This document shows, one piece after another, positions 44,557 through 56,035 of a stretch of 64,000 nt of DNA. The translations under genes were made by a program, and so were the position numbers. Within the stretch, counting starts at the first letter, position 1; each line of letters starts with the position of its first letter. The DNA comes from Nymphalis io (Eukaryota > Arthropoda > Insecta > Lepidoptera > Nymphalidae). The notes beneath the pieces are model-generated. The model saw nothing but the letters and a program-made list of their open reading frames with translations, was not told the origin of the DNA and did not search any database. The stretch spans positions 9,424,001 through 9,488,000 of the forward strand of contig NC_065911.1 of assembly GCF_905147045.1 (NCBI RefSeq), read 5' to 3'.

Positions 44557-45339
44557 ACAAAAATAATGCTAACTATTTTGCTTACTTAAACGCATTTAAG
44601 TACAAGTTGAGGCAATAAGTGAAAGTAAAGAGAGCAAGTACTTGGTATAGATAGCAAAAACATATAATATATTATGAATCGATGAAGCTTTATAATAAGT
44701 TAGAATTATGTTGAATTAATAAAATATTGTCTATATTGATAATGTAATAAGATTGATTTGTTTTAGAGTTTTAAAATTTCATTATGCAAGTAAAAATAAT
44801 CCATTATAATACAATGTGATAGTTTTTTTTGAATAAATATTCAAATTCAGGCTATTTATGTTCGGAGACTTTTTTTTGCTAACGGTAAAGACTGAATAAA
44901 GATGTGAATGTTGTACAAGTGAGATGGCAAGAGATTGCCAGCTAAGGAAAAAATATTAAAATAATGTATATTTATATATTTTCATGACTAAATCATTAAT
45001 GGAATGCTAGAAAAATATATATTTTATACCGATGAAATATTTTTAATATATAAGAATGTTTTATATAGATTTTCGTCTGGTTTTTTTGTTGACTTGTTAC
45101 ATATATATAACAAAGATAAATACACATACAAGAACAAGAAATTCTTGCTTATCATATAACATGCTACAATAAAAGCGGTTGAAACTGCGAAACGCAGTTA
45201 CCTGTATATTATATACTAAACCGTCACCAAAACGCGCTGTGTTATCCCGTATAAGTTTTATGTATATCGTTTTAGTAGTTATTGTAACTAAATATTTTAA
45301 TAAATCAATATGTATTATGTCGATTTTCTGAGTTGCCGG
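44557..45339. other. AT-rich intergenic sequence
   Basis: No supported feature. Confidence 0.4.
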
Positions 45340-45740
45340 GCCGTTTCTTCGGTAGAATCAGAAGTCTTCATTCAGAATCAGTTAAAATTAAATTTTAATT
45401 TATTCTTTTAAAAAAACATTCCGAAACTGCAAGTAGGAGCCTTCTTAAATAGAGTATAAATTGATTTTGACTCTTTGTTATCTAGAAGAAACTGGAATGT
45501 ACCTGAAAACAAGTAGTAACCTCCTTGTAAAGATACTGACAACAAATGTTGACCAAGCATTGATTCTTTTTAATTCTGTGCCATTATAATCATTTCCACG
45601 GTTAAATTTACCGTACAGTGACCATCGGAATGTAGATTCTACTAAGAAGAACCGGCAAGAAACCCAGTAGTTATTCCTTACATATGCTGTATTACTAGCT
45701 CCTAGATTTTCTATAATTTACAAGTACAATTCTGTAAACT
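45340..45740 (+). repeat. Rep-G copy 2, longest
   Basis: Starts around ccgtttcttcggtagaatca and contains gaatgtagattctactaaga followed by agaaccggcaagaaacccag and tagttattcc. The internal part is moderately diverged. The boundaries are estimates. Confidence 0.45.
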
Positions 45741-45828
45741 GTATAATAAAGATTATTTGTCAGTTTATTTTAACATGTTTTGAATATTGGTAAATTTAAA
45801 GAAAGTCACTTTACAGTTTATTTGTTAC

Positions 45829-46020
45829 GTTTACTGGTGATAGGGCTTTGTGCTGTTGTGTTCCGGTTTGAAGAGTGAGAGAGCAAGTGTAATTACAGGC
45901 ACAAGGGACATAACATCTTAGTTCCCAAGGTTGGTGGCGTATTGGCGATATGGACGTTGGTGACCACTTAGCATCAGGTGGCGCATGTGCCCGTCTGTCT
46001 AGCTATTCAATAAAAAAAAA
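45829..46020 (+). repeat. Rep-D copy, internally deleted, with A-tail
   Basis: Sense strand: actggtgatagggctttgtg, gttccggtttgaagagtgag, acaagggacataacatctta, ggtggcgtattggcgatatg, ttggtgaccacttagcatca, ggtggcgcatg, ending in aataaaaaaaaa. About 70 bases are missing in the first half. Confidence 0.75.
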
Positions 46021-46257
46021 GTCACGTACTGACGACCCCGTTACGTATTTATATACATATTAAGATTTCTCTCGCGACATCGCTTTTATACACGACGAAA
46101 AAATATATATTTAAATTTTACTCTAAAGTATTTTGTTATATGTGATTTGTGTTTATATAATATATAAATACTTTAAATACCATCAAGTAATTTATTCTTG
46201 TTAAATTTATTAACACTAACACACGCGGAAATATTAAAAGTGTCCACTTCCAAATTT

Positions 46258-46500
46258 AAGACCCGGGGTTCGAACCCTGGGCTTCGAGACCTACAGCCTT
46301 ATAAGATAGCCACTAGACCAACGACGCAAGGCGTTACACTAGACCAAAGGCGGCGTGTTTTTTGTGTACTAGTAATGTTTTTGTAATTTCTTATTAAATA
46401 AAAACAAATTTAAATCAGATTAAGACTAAGTTTCTTGCCGGTACTTCGCGGTAGATACAATTCGAACCGGCTTCAGAATGACTTGTAACTTGCGAAATCT
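46258..46500 (-). repeat. SINE-B head scrap and Rep-G copy 3
   Basis: 46,258-46,327 is a SINE-B-type tRNA head on the minus strand (ggggttcgaaccctgggctt, tataagatagccactagacc, aacgacgc). 46,428-46,500 is Rep-G (tttcttgccggtacttcgcg, gtagatacaattcgaaccgg). Confidence 0.55.
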
Positions 46501-47370
46501 CTTACGATTCGGAAATGATTCTATGATATCTCTCTTAATGCATAAATAATATATATAATTTACTTTCTTGTTAAAAATAAGTATATTATTGTTTCCACGT
46601 AGTAATCGCGTTGGAAGGTTCAAGTATAAATACCACAGTGGTAACGTGTTATCGAGAAACGCGTTGTTATGGCAACCATCTCGCTAGGCGAGTTCGCGTT
46701 CGCTTCTTTATTTTTAGTCCATTATACTTGTGTATAAAAATAAGTACGAGTTATATGACAGTGAATACGTTTTCTTTGTTGTCAATTCAATCATTATTCA
46801 TTATTGAACTCTATTTTATCATTTATAATGTGCTATAAAGGTGCTATGTTCTTAAAACATAAAACATATAAAATCTATTTCAACTTTTATTACATAGCAG
46901 CGAAGTCTAAAATAAAAAAAATGGTTTTTGTTTTGGTACCTGTCAAATAGCCATAAAATATATACATTAACTTTAAAAGTAGCTAATTTGAAATCACAGA
47001 CACACTTCAATTTTATTTATTTTTATAGATAATCTTCTAAAATGACGATTGAGAATTGCTCGTAAAATTCGTATATTTATTTCGTATGTATTATATAGTA
47101 AAGGCTTTCTTTCATGAATATATAATATACGTACGTACATTGCACATATATATTTGAATAAATATTTCGTATTGTTTATTCACAAATCTCCGGTTTTGTT
47201 TGTACAACTTTATATTTAACAAAAAACCTGTCCCATACGAAACTAACTCTAAAGCCGTTAAAGCTTATAAAGACACATTCCTTATTACGCAACAGACACT
47301 ATTTTCAAATGTATTTATTTTACATTGTAGACAATAACTATATACCAGAGTCGATTATTATTTTTTTATA
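46501..47370. other. AT-rich intergenic sequence
   Basis: No supported feature. Short open frames only. Confidence 0.4.
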
Positions 47371-47505
47371 ATTCATCTCGTGCTCGGCGGTGAAGGAAAA
47401 CATCGTGAGGATACCAGCGTATGTCTAATTCACCAACTCGTTGGAGCAGCGTAGTGGGATAAGCTCCAAAGATCCTCAAAGGGGATAGCCCAGCTGTGGA
47501 ACACA
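47371..47505 (+). repeat. SINE-A 3' part, 5'-truncated
   Basis: aattcatctcgtgctcggcg, gtgaaggaaaacatcgtgag, ttggagcagcgtagtgggat and aagctccaaagatcctcaaa. The head is missing and several internal bases are lost. Confidence 0.7.
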
Positions 47506-47544
47506 TTTCGTATTTATGGAACGACCAATACTAGACTGAAAAGA

Positions 47545-47700
47545 ATTTAGACGTAAGAACAACTGCATTACGTACTTTCCGAGGCGTGGGAGTGTAAACA
47601 GAACCATTTGCCAAACTCCGTGCTGCTAATGAGGATTTCTCGTCTGAAAACCCGATAATTTTTCTGCGAGATCTGCGATCAAATAATCTGTGACTACTGG
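47545..47700 (-). repeat. SINE-B copy, partial
   Basis: Minus strand: tacgtactttccgaggcgtg, ggagtgtaaacag, gtgctgctaatgaggatttc, tcgtctgaaaacccgataat. The B-box region is eroded. Confidence 0.65.
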
Positions 47701-47779
47701 CCAGTGTCAGACATAAAGACAATTAAAAATATAATTCACGCTGAGCAGAGATACACGATGGCGTCGATCGCTTACACAT

Positions 47780-47961
47780 TACAACCTGTACTAATATTAT
47801 AAAAGCGAAGGTAACTCTGTCTGTCTGTTGTGTATTGACAGCTAAACCCCTGAACCGATTTTGAGGCGGAAGCAAGCTGGAATCCCAAAGAAGGATATAG
47901 GTTACTTTTTTATGTCAACACCTCCCCCCTAACGCGGGCGAAGCCGCGGACAATATCTAGT
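47780..47961 (+). repeat. Rep-E copy 3
   Basis: gcgaaggtaactctgtctgt, ctgaaccgattttgaggcgg, gatataggttactttttta, ctaacgcgggcgaagccgcg, gacaatatctagt. Nearly complete. Confidence 0.75.
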
Positions 47962-48044
47962 TTAAAATGTAAACATTAATTAAAACATCTATAATTCGTT
48001 CACATTTTTTAGAAGTTTTAAATAAGTAAGGCAGATTGATGATG

Positions 48045-48135
48045 ACCGGTGGTGGCAGAGAGAATTGGCCGCCTGATGGTAAGTCGTCACCACCGCCCAT
48101 AGACATTGGAACTTATCTACCTGTAGTTACATTGG
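48045..48135 (-). repeat. Rep-D fragment
   Basis: ttggccgcctgatggtaagt, cgtcaccaccgcccatagac, then a jump to 'ctgtagttacattggctc'. The middle is deleted. Confidence 0.6.
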
Positions 48136-48360
48136 CTCAATATAAAACAGTAACTATATAACATTCATAAATAAAATAACGAATAAAAAATCATTACTAA
48201 CGTCAACTCACTATAATAAATTACTTACGAGAAAGAAAATAAAATAAATAATTAAATATGTACCTACAGATTAAACAATATTAATTACTGTACAATTCAT
48301 GACTGTGCGTAGTGGAAAGAGTGTTGCTAACATTATCAGTTTGCATATATTTACTTTAAA

Positions 48361-48656
48361 GTCGAGATGGCCCAATGGTAAGAACGCGTGAATCTTAACC
48401 GATGAACGTGGGTTCAAACCCGGGCAAGCACCTCTGAATTTTCATGTGCTTAATTTCTGTTTATAATTCATCTCGTGCTTTTCGGTGAAGGATAATATCG
48501 TGAGAAAACTTGCATGTGTCTAATTTCATCGAAATTCTGCCACATGTGTATTCCACCAACCCGCACTGGAGCAGCGTGGTGGAATAAGCTCCAAACCTTC
48601 TCCTCAAAAAGGGAGAGGAGGCCTTAGCCCAGCAGTGGGACATTTACAGGCTGTTA
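48361..48656 (+). mobile_element. SINE-A copy
   Basis: Plus strand, full length. The A box carries one change (TGGCCCAATGG). The B box gggttcaaacccgggc is intact. It ends cagtgggacatttacaggct-gtta. No clear target duplication. Confidence 0.87.
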
Positions 48657-48676
48657 ATAAATAAATAAAAAATATC

Positions 48677-48834
48677 TTTACTAATATTATAATTACAAAA
48701 GTGAGACTGTTTGTTTGTTACTCAACAGATCATCGTAAAATTTTGTACAAAGTGTCAGATATACAGAAAAGGACATAGGGTATCTAAAACCTCCCAACCC
48801 TCACACGCGGGTGAAGCCGTGGGTGGAAATTAGT
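48677..48834 (+). repeat. Rep-E copy 4, diverged
   Basis: ttactaatattataattaca, gtgagactgtttgtttgtta, aaaattttgtacaaagtgtc, aaaggacatagggtatctaa, cacgcgggtgaagccgtggg. It lies 20 bp after the SINE-A copy. Confidence 0.65.
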
Positions 48835-48847
48835 GAATGATAAAAAA

Positions 48848-49075
48848 AGCCGAGATGAACCAGAATAAAATAAGTGAATCTTAAGCAAATATTGTGGGTT
48901 CAAGTACGCGGGGAAGTTCTTATATCGCATATTATAATTTATTTGGTGCTCGGCCGGTGGTTGTCGAATTTCAATCGGCCACATGTTTATCCACCCGCAT
49001 TAAAGTAGACTAGTGGAGCTCCTAGCCTTCTCTTCAGTAGGAGAGAATATTATGCCTAACTGTATAACAGGCAAG
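48848..49075 (+). repeat. Old SINE-A copy
   Basis: gccgagatgaaccagaataa, gtgaatcttaagcaaatatt, gtgggttcaagtacgcgggg, then a shortened body (cggccacatgtttatccacc, cgcattaaagtagactagtg) and ccttctcttcagtaggagag. Strongly diverged. Confidence 0.6.
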
Positions 49076-50164
49076 TTACAACAAGCAAAAATAAGTCATT
49101 ACACCGTGATAAGTCACCCGTACTTTTTAATTAATTCCACTGGCTTACTCATCCTTCTAACCGTTACACAACAATAGAAGTTTTGATATTTTGCATAAAA
49201 TAAATGTAAGTTGACTACCCAGAAAGACTTGCAAGCAACCCTACACCGGTATAATAATTAATAAATATGTATGTTTGTGTTTACGTTACAACATTCCCTA
49301 GAACGTGTAGACAATACCCTTTGTCTACTCGAACGCGGAAGCTCACGCGGTCATATTACAATTGCACTCGCCTTGACATTATTGACTTGTTTATCTAAAT
49401 ATATATTTTAATCTCATCTTTTATAAGTATAAACTACTATAAACGATGATGATGATGATGATGACTATAAACTATAGGCAGATGAACAATCTAGGTGGTA
49501 ATACTTTTAAGCTATTTTAAAATTTACTTGGTGGAAGGCTTTGTGAAAGAAAAGTAGGTAGCTCGCAGCTCTGAGTGGTAGCTGAAGCTCTGGTTCCTGA
49601 AAAATCTCAGGACATTGCTGTCCCATCGAAATAAAAGTAAGGATATATAAAGTGGAGCATTATTTGCGCACCGTGATTTCTGTGCAGGTAGCTATTCTCC
49701 GTCGAGACTGATTGCCGTGCTTTTGTTTTTTAGGAACTATTGATATAGGCCATTTTGGGCATATTATTATCAGAAGCCTTTAAATTGCATTACACGTTAA
49801 AAAATATTCGCTTAAATATATTCAAAGCGTTTCAGAGAAAACTTAATTAAACGATGACTGGCAGCAATATAATCATAAAGCAATCGGACCAAGATTCGAA
49901 ACGCCCGAAGTATAAAAAACAAAATAATAATTGATTAACTTCCTCAGTATACCGAGAATTAAGGAATAAACTTAATATCAAACAATCTAAAAAAAGTCGC
50001 ATAAAGATTACCTGTGTAGAAGAAGCCAAAATCCATAGAAATGACATATGTATACACATATGTTTCTTACGTGATTAACAATTGTTGTATTACGTATATA
50101 AACACATACATAAAGCATTCGCTTACATTAGTGTATGCTAAACACCAATGGAATTTTCATGTAC
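49076..50164. other. AT-rich sequence with a GAT microsatellite
   Basis: (GAT)6 at 49,445-49,463. 49,080-49,250 has faint Rep-D traces (ttccactggcttactcatcc). No gene supported. Confidence 0.45.
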
Positions 50165-50226
50165 AACTGTTGTAAAATGACAATTTAAAAAACTAATTTG
50201 AACAAAATATATTTGAAGTCAGGTCA
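50165..50226 (+). repeat. 62-bp direct repeat, left copy
   Basis: The 62 bases here recur at 50,491-50,552 with about five mismatches, on either side of a Rep-D copy. It begins aactgttgtaaaatgaca and ends gaagtcaggtca. Confidence 0.9.
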
Positions 50227-50227
50227 T

Positions 50228-50490
50228 TTTTTTATACAGAATAAGAAGGCGGACGAGCATATGGGCCACCTGATGGTAAGTGGTCACCAACACCCTTAGA
50301 CATTGGCACTGTAAGAAATGTTAACCATCGCTTACATCGCCAATGCGCCACCAACCTTTGGGTCTAAGATGTTATGTTTATGTCCCGGAACACAACAATA
50401 CCAAGTACTGCTATACTGTAGTACTGCTGCTGCGGTAGAATAGCTGGTGGTACCTACCCAGACGAGCTTGCACGAAACTCTACCACCAGT
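50228..50490 (-). mobile_element. Rep-D copy between direct repeats
   Basis: Minus-strand Rep-D: tttttatacagaataagaag, gggccacctgatggtaagtg, cttacatcgccaatgcgcca, with a deletion in the ttacactggctcactc part, then gacgagcttgcacgaaactc-taccaccagt. The position exactly between the two 62-bp copies is unusual. Confidence 0.8.
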
Positions 50491-50552
50491 AACTGTTGTA
50501 AAATGACATTTTAAAAAGCTAATTTAAACAAATTATATTTGAAGTCTGGTCA
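50491..50552 (+). repeat. 62-bp direct repeat, right copy
   Basis: Second copy, about 92% identical to 50,165-50,226. The five differences are scattered substitutions, so the duplication is not recent. Confidence 0.9.
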
Positions 50553-51990
50553 AAGTGTAAGAGCAGACATTAAATAAGTTTCTGATGTTCCATAAATATG
50601 ATGAAACATCTTTCGTGAATGTGACGTAGTCATTATTTCGTATCCAGTGCCAAGAAACGTGAATTCGATTCTCATTCATAACAAACACATGTGGGTGGTA
50701 GGTGTGGTGCTGTCTTGTCACAAGGTAGTTCTAATTTTAAATTTTCACAATCACTGGGTAGCGACGCGGAACACACAATGATGGTAAGATAATTTTATTT
50801 CTATCAAACATTTTTTGTTCTCAAGCAAAACTAATTGATACTCAGCAACATCATTTAGGAATATTTTAGAAACCTTGTACTTTTAATTAAACCGTCTAGT
50901 CTAGTCTAGTCTAGTCTATAGCAATAAGCCGTACTCTCCGGTTTTTTTTAAGCAACTTAAGCATTTTTTGGCATTTCTCAAGCAACCGGTGCTAGATACT
51001 TGAGACTACTAATAAATAAAGTAAAGTATCTTGCTTCTAGATTGAATAAAGATCAACTTCATTTTATACCTTATTATTTTAATGTAACCTTTCTTTCTGT
51101 TAGAATTTTATTTCCAATGTTTTTTTTTCTAGAGTATATGAATTGCATATATTCATTATCATATTAGATTTGAAATATATAGGGATGAAACACCTAAGCG
51201 ACAAAGCCTCACCTATATATCCTTGGCATTTCTAGAGCGATGTTTTTATTTTAGTGCTGTTTTCATGTGCCAATTTCACGTCCAAATCCATTTGATTACC
51301 CTTCCCTAAAACACTAAATACGCATTAATTATTATACTACGGAAACGTCAGGCATAGACCATAGCATGTTTTTTAATAATATATATACTAATCAGAGATA
51401 TTAAGATCATCACGTATACAATTTACTACTTTTTAACTAAATGAACATATTCCTAACATTAAGGACTTTATCTAGAACAACTGACGTAGAATTATTGAAG
51501 AGATGGTGCCCTTCCCATTATTTACAACGAATGAGAACATTTTATTTATTTTAATTTTATTAACAATATTTTCTTAACCGAGATTAACAATCAAACAAAT
51601 TAAAAGTTAATTGCAATATTTTATCAAAATATCATATAACCAGAAATTAATTTAAAAACCTGAATTATACCAGTTTTATTAGAAACATGATAAAGGCTAT
51701 CAATTCTGTCCTTCAATATATTTATTGTGATAAGCGAGCTGATTTATTACTTTCAAATACTCAACAACGACAATGCATTTGTAAAAGATAAAACTTTTAA
51801 TGATAATACACGTTAATCATTGTATTAGTCTCACAGCAGCATAGACTAAATTTTAAGAAGAGGTCAATAACAATACTCACCTTATGAATTGGATTATATA
51901 TATTGCCTTGTTAAAAACTATATAATTACTAATAGTCATAATAATATAAGCGCTTGGACTGAACCATTATTAACATTTTATATACTGTAT
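50553..51990. other. AT-rich intergenic sequence
   Basis: No gene supported. Contains the pentanucleotide array described next. Confidence 0.45.
50894..50918. repeat. (GTCTA)5 microsatellite
   Basis: Five perfect GTCTA units. Not the insect telomere unit (TTAGG). Likely polymorphic. Confidence 0.9.
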
Positions 51991-52115
51991 ACTAAGTAGA
52001 ACTTTGCGCTAGTCCATCTGAGTGGGTACCACTCGTCAGATATTCTACCGCCAAACAGCAATACTTAGTATTGTTGTGTTCACTTACCATCAGGTGGCCC
52101 GTTTGCCCGTTATTA
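51991..52115 (+). repeat. Rep-D copy, internally deleted
   Basis: cgctagtccatctgagtggg, taccactcgtcagatattct, accgccaaacagcaatactt, agtattgttgtgtt, joined directly to cacttaccatcaggtggccc. About 140 bases are missing between the two halves. Confidence 0.72.
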
Positions 52116-52463
52116 CCACTGAGCTATCTCTGCTGACTTTTTATCTATCACGGAGTAAATATTTTGTGCACATTATTGTCATTTTGATTATCATATATAT
52201 TATTCCAGTTTTTTATGTCACAATCTTGCAATTGTCATAATTTAAACATTTGGAATTTCTTATATATTATCCAATATATTTGCATCGCCTTTTACTAAAT
52301 AACTTTGAATATTATGAATAACTTGCGAAGTTTTAAATGATTGTTTTATTCTTATCTCCTTAGATATTACATCTTCATTAAATAAAGTTAATTTATTTTA
52401 AATATCCGCTATATTTACAATATATAACAAATAGTTATATATGATCACATATACGCAATGCAA
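52116..52463. other. AT-rich intergenic sequence
   Basis: No supported feature. Confidence 0.4.
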
Positions 52464-52634
52464 CGGCTTCACGTGCTTTCCAAGCCAGGGGACACAATTC
52501 CCACTTCCAGAGTCCGGGCTGCTACTGAGAATCTTAACAGATAACTCTAATAACTTTTACTTTCCCGACCTGGGGTTGAACTAAGAACCTCGAGATCTGC
52601 GGCCTTATATCTAGTCGCTAGACCAACGTGGTGG
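52464..52634 (-). repeat. SINE-B copy, 5' half
   Basis: Minus strand: ggcttcacgtgctttccaag, cacttccagagtccgggctg, gaatcttaacagataactct, cctggggttgaactaagaac, ctcgagatctgcggccttat, cgctagaccaacgtggtg. The 3' half with (ATT)n is missing. Confidence 0.75.
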
Positions 52635-53236
52635 ATATTTGTTAACACAAGCCGTTTTGTTATGGAGTATTTCCTAGTTAAATAAATAGATTACAATTAA
52701 TAACATTATTTAAAATATATACAATATCATTCACGTTTCATTATCTTTTGAGAAACAGCGATTTTTAATACTGAAATAAGTTTCAAAGAACACTATTATG
52801 AACTGACAGATGAGTTTGCTATATAATACTCTCCAAGAATACTTTTTTCTCTGAAAACCTGACTCTAGACTAGTTTCACATTCTTTTGAAAGTCATGACC
52901 TTTGACTTTCAAAAGAATGTAAAACTATTAAATAATTTGAATATTATGTCACTGTTGTATGTATACTTGATTGAATATGCGACGAAGCGAAGTTGCATAC
53001 CATTATATGTTGTTCATTTATTTAAATTTTACGCATTTTTAAATTCAATTTCTTTTTAATTAATTTTAGAATACATACTGGTAAATGACAAGCTGGCATG
53101 TGGTCACCACTGGGAACTGAGATATGAAAATACTATATAGAATGTGTCCTTATTTACTTTGAGTACTTCATTCAAAAATATTGCTACGGCTGAAAAAATA
53201 AGCAGCCCTTCTGTCACCAATGGAGGGAATAAGATA
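52635..53236. other. AT-rich sequence with a hairpin
   Basis: Holds the perfect inverted repeat at 52,878-52,920 and a Rep-D scrap (gctggcatgtggtcaccact) at 53,092-53,111. A decayed SINE-A piece may lie at 53,205-53,232. Confidence 0.4.
52878..52920. repeat. Perfect 18-bp hairpin
   Basis: The arms acattcttttgaaagtca (52,878-52,895) and tgactttcaaaagaatgt (52,903-52,920) are exact reverse complements around a 7-nt loop. No T-run or coding context follows. Likely a palindrome made by inverted duplication. Confidence 0.9.
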
Positions 53237-53525
53237 AAATTAAACTAGCCACCCATCCCGGCTTTGCGCGGGTCAAATAACTGTTGATTTACGAGGCGAA
53301 CGGCACTAAAGCTCCTAATCGTTATGATTTTTTCTGACATCTTCAACAATTATCGTAATTTTTCAGTCAATTTACAAAAAAACTAATGAATTATATACCA
53401 AAACCTTCCTCATGAATTACTCTGTCCATTGATAAAAACCGTATGAAAGTCCCTTCGGTAGCTTATCGCGTTCAGACAGACAGACAGATGATCGCGGCGG
53501 CGATATTTTGTTTTATAATATATAG
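53237..53525 (-). repeat. Rep-F: dispersed repeat with CAGA run
   Basis: Left block 'catcccggctttgcgcgggt', right block 'tcagacagacagacagatga' and tcgcggcggcgatattttgt. I know this layout from lepidopteran genomes, usually written in the reverse sense (ending ...aaagccgggatgggtggcta). No coding capacity. Class unknown. Confidence 0.5.
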
Positions 53526-55024
53526 TGGTTTTTGTCAAATTCCCTTGGAGCATTTTAACTGCAAACGGATCAAAGATAATTATTATTTCTTTCGTAAATA
53601 ACCGAGACAAGTATGCTACTGCTACTATTAACATAGTATCTTTGTAATATTAGTATCACATTGGGGATTTTGGCTAAAAAGTAACATTGTCATATACCGT
53701 TGACCTTCAATGAATTGATTATAAAAACTTATAATAAAATCATGAGACAATACAATAAATGATGAGACTCTTTATTCGAATTAATAACTGAAAACATCTA
53801 CAAAATTAATATATATATATATATATATAACTAATATATATACCGAAAGACGCAGCGCATTTTGATTGCGCTACGTAACTTCAACCGCTTTAAATTTAGA
53901 CAATTGTCGTGACAAGCGTTAATTTTATGACTTTGTATTATATACCTTAGTATAATATATGTTTTTCATTAATCAGAAATGTCAAATCATATAGTGTCAG
54001 TTAGAAATGTCTAAACTTTATATGTTACTGTAAAACATTTATATGAATACTTGAGTCAACAGTGTTTAATTTTTTTATACACATTTTTTTTCCTGCACTC
54101 CCTAAGGAGTCACATCCCACATTGTACAATACATATTCGTGTATATAAATAATACAAATATATATTAAACATTGTCAATATGATTGCTTTTTCGTTATTT
54201 ATTATTCGAAAGAACGTCAGAAATATTTCGGGTAAGTTCATATGAGGTCATAGGTATATTCCGTGATCGTAAAATTACGCGTCACAACTTTATTTATGTG
54301 GTGGTTTATGTGTGTGTGTGCTCTGTATCGGCTCAATGCACATTGATGTGCTACAATATATTATCCTAATAATATACTTTTCATAAGTAGGTTCTTACTT
54401 ATATTTGAATAATTAAATATTATGAATATATGATTAACGAATACTATATTATCACTTACAATATAATATATAAGTATAAATACAAATTAAATTAAAATAA
54501 TTTATTCAATATAGAAGCGTAATGCTTCTAAGTTGAATAAAACTATCTTATTGATTGTCAAATTATGTAGAAACTGCAACCGGTTCGGAAAAGAAATACC
54601 CTGACCTGAGAATAACCGGCGAAGGAAAATCAGGATACAAAATTATTTATTCAATATTGAACGTGTGTTATTTGACTTATTGACAGACAAAATAAAAACC
54701 ACTCAGTTCGGAATATATCCTAAGGATCACCGGCGGAAAAAACTAAACGATTTATTTTTGTCTACCATTTTTAATTTCTTGCATTATTTAATTCTCAATA
54801 ATTGATGATAAGTTTTTGTTGAGAATTTGTTAGAAATAATTTCGATTCAAATCTCTCAATTAATTTTAATACGTGACTCGGCGGGACAGGATTTATATGA
54901 AAATGTTTAACAGGTTTAGCGCGAACAATAAAATAAACCTCAACTTGATTTAAGACATCATTTCATGAATAAAACTTTTATGTTTTAAAGAGACGACAAT
55001 TTTCGAAATATTGTTTTTTTTTCT
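53526..55024. other. AT-rich sequence with (AT)n and Rep-G-like scraps
   Basis: (AT)11 at about 53,808-53,829. Two Rep-G-like scraps at 54,576-54,625 (caaccggttcggaaaagaaa, gaataaccggcgaaggaaaa) and 54,702-54,742. No gene supported. Confidence 0.45.
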
Positions 55025-55155
55025 TTACTACGTAGGGCTTTGTGCAAGCCAGGTACCAGATACACATCAGATATTCTACACCTAAATAGCAATACTTAGT
55101 ATTTTTGCGTTCCCGTTGGAAGGGTGAGTCAGCCAGTGTAACTACAAGCACAAAA
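55025..55155 (+). repeat. Rep-D 5' half
   Basis: actacgtagggctttgtgca, agccaggtaccagatacaca, tcagatattctacacctaaa, agggtgagtcagccagtgta, actacaagcacaaaaaatac. Truncated after the gtaactaca block. Confidence 0.7.
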
Positions 55156-56035
55156 AATACAATGCAATTTATAGAAAATCAGATGCGCTGGCGACTTTAT
55201 TTTATAATATGTATTGATATACCACGGTATTTATCATCAATATAATATTCTACACCAGTGATGTAATAGTCTACAGCCATTCGCAATATCTAACCCAAAA
55301 AAAAATTGAACTAGTAGATTAACACGTTCAAACATTACAGCTTTATAATATTAATAAACATATAAATGCTTATATGTGTTATGGATATACATAAACGAAT
55401 ATATTATTCTCAACTAGGACACGCCACCCTCGCAATAAATGTGCACTTGAATTATTTATACTTCATTTAATACAATGAGTGATTATTATCTCGTGTCGGC
55501 ACTACTTGTAATTGTTTCAAGGAGATTTAGTAACTCGACTACAATCACGGACAGACGGTTTGCAGCTAAACTAAAACACAAGACCTATCGCAGACTGCAA
55601 TCATTTTCATTATCAACAAAAAAAAATGTCTATCATTTCATTGTATTATAAATAGATCGATTAGTATGCACTACGAAGTTATTTGAATATTGCGATTATA
55701 CTACTAAATGAAGATGTATTTTGAATATTATAATTCACTATAATGGAGGGTATCATGACAATCTATTCTAATATTAAAAGTAACTCTGTCTATCTGTTTT
55801 TCACGGCTATACTACTGACTTTTATTTTTAATTTATATGTATTTATGTATTTGTCTGGTTTGTCGCCTGGAAGAGATCGCAGCATAGCGATAAAGCCGCT
55901 AAAGTTGTGTGCTATTTAGGTTATACCCATGTGTTATGTAACTTTTTTAATCTTTGTGGTGTAGTATAAAGTATATTCTATACATACCTAGCTTCACCTC
56001 GCATGTTACACAGTCCTCGTTTCTTAAGAAATAGG
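55156..56035. other. AT-rich intergenic sequence
   Basis: A Rep-E 5' scrap at about 55,766-55,820 (aaaagtaactctgtctatct). Otherwise nothing supported. Confidence 0.4.

Noticed and set aside
50894..50918. Telomere-like repeat
   Set aside because: The unit is GTCTA, not TTAGG. No TTAGG array was seen anywhere in the window.
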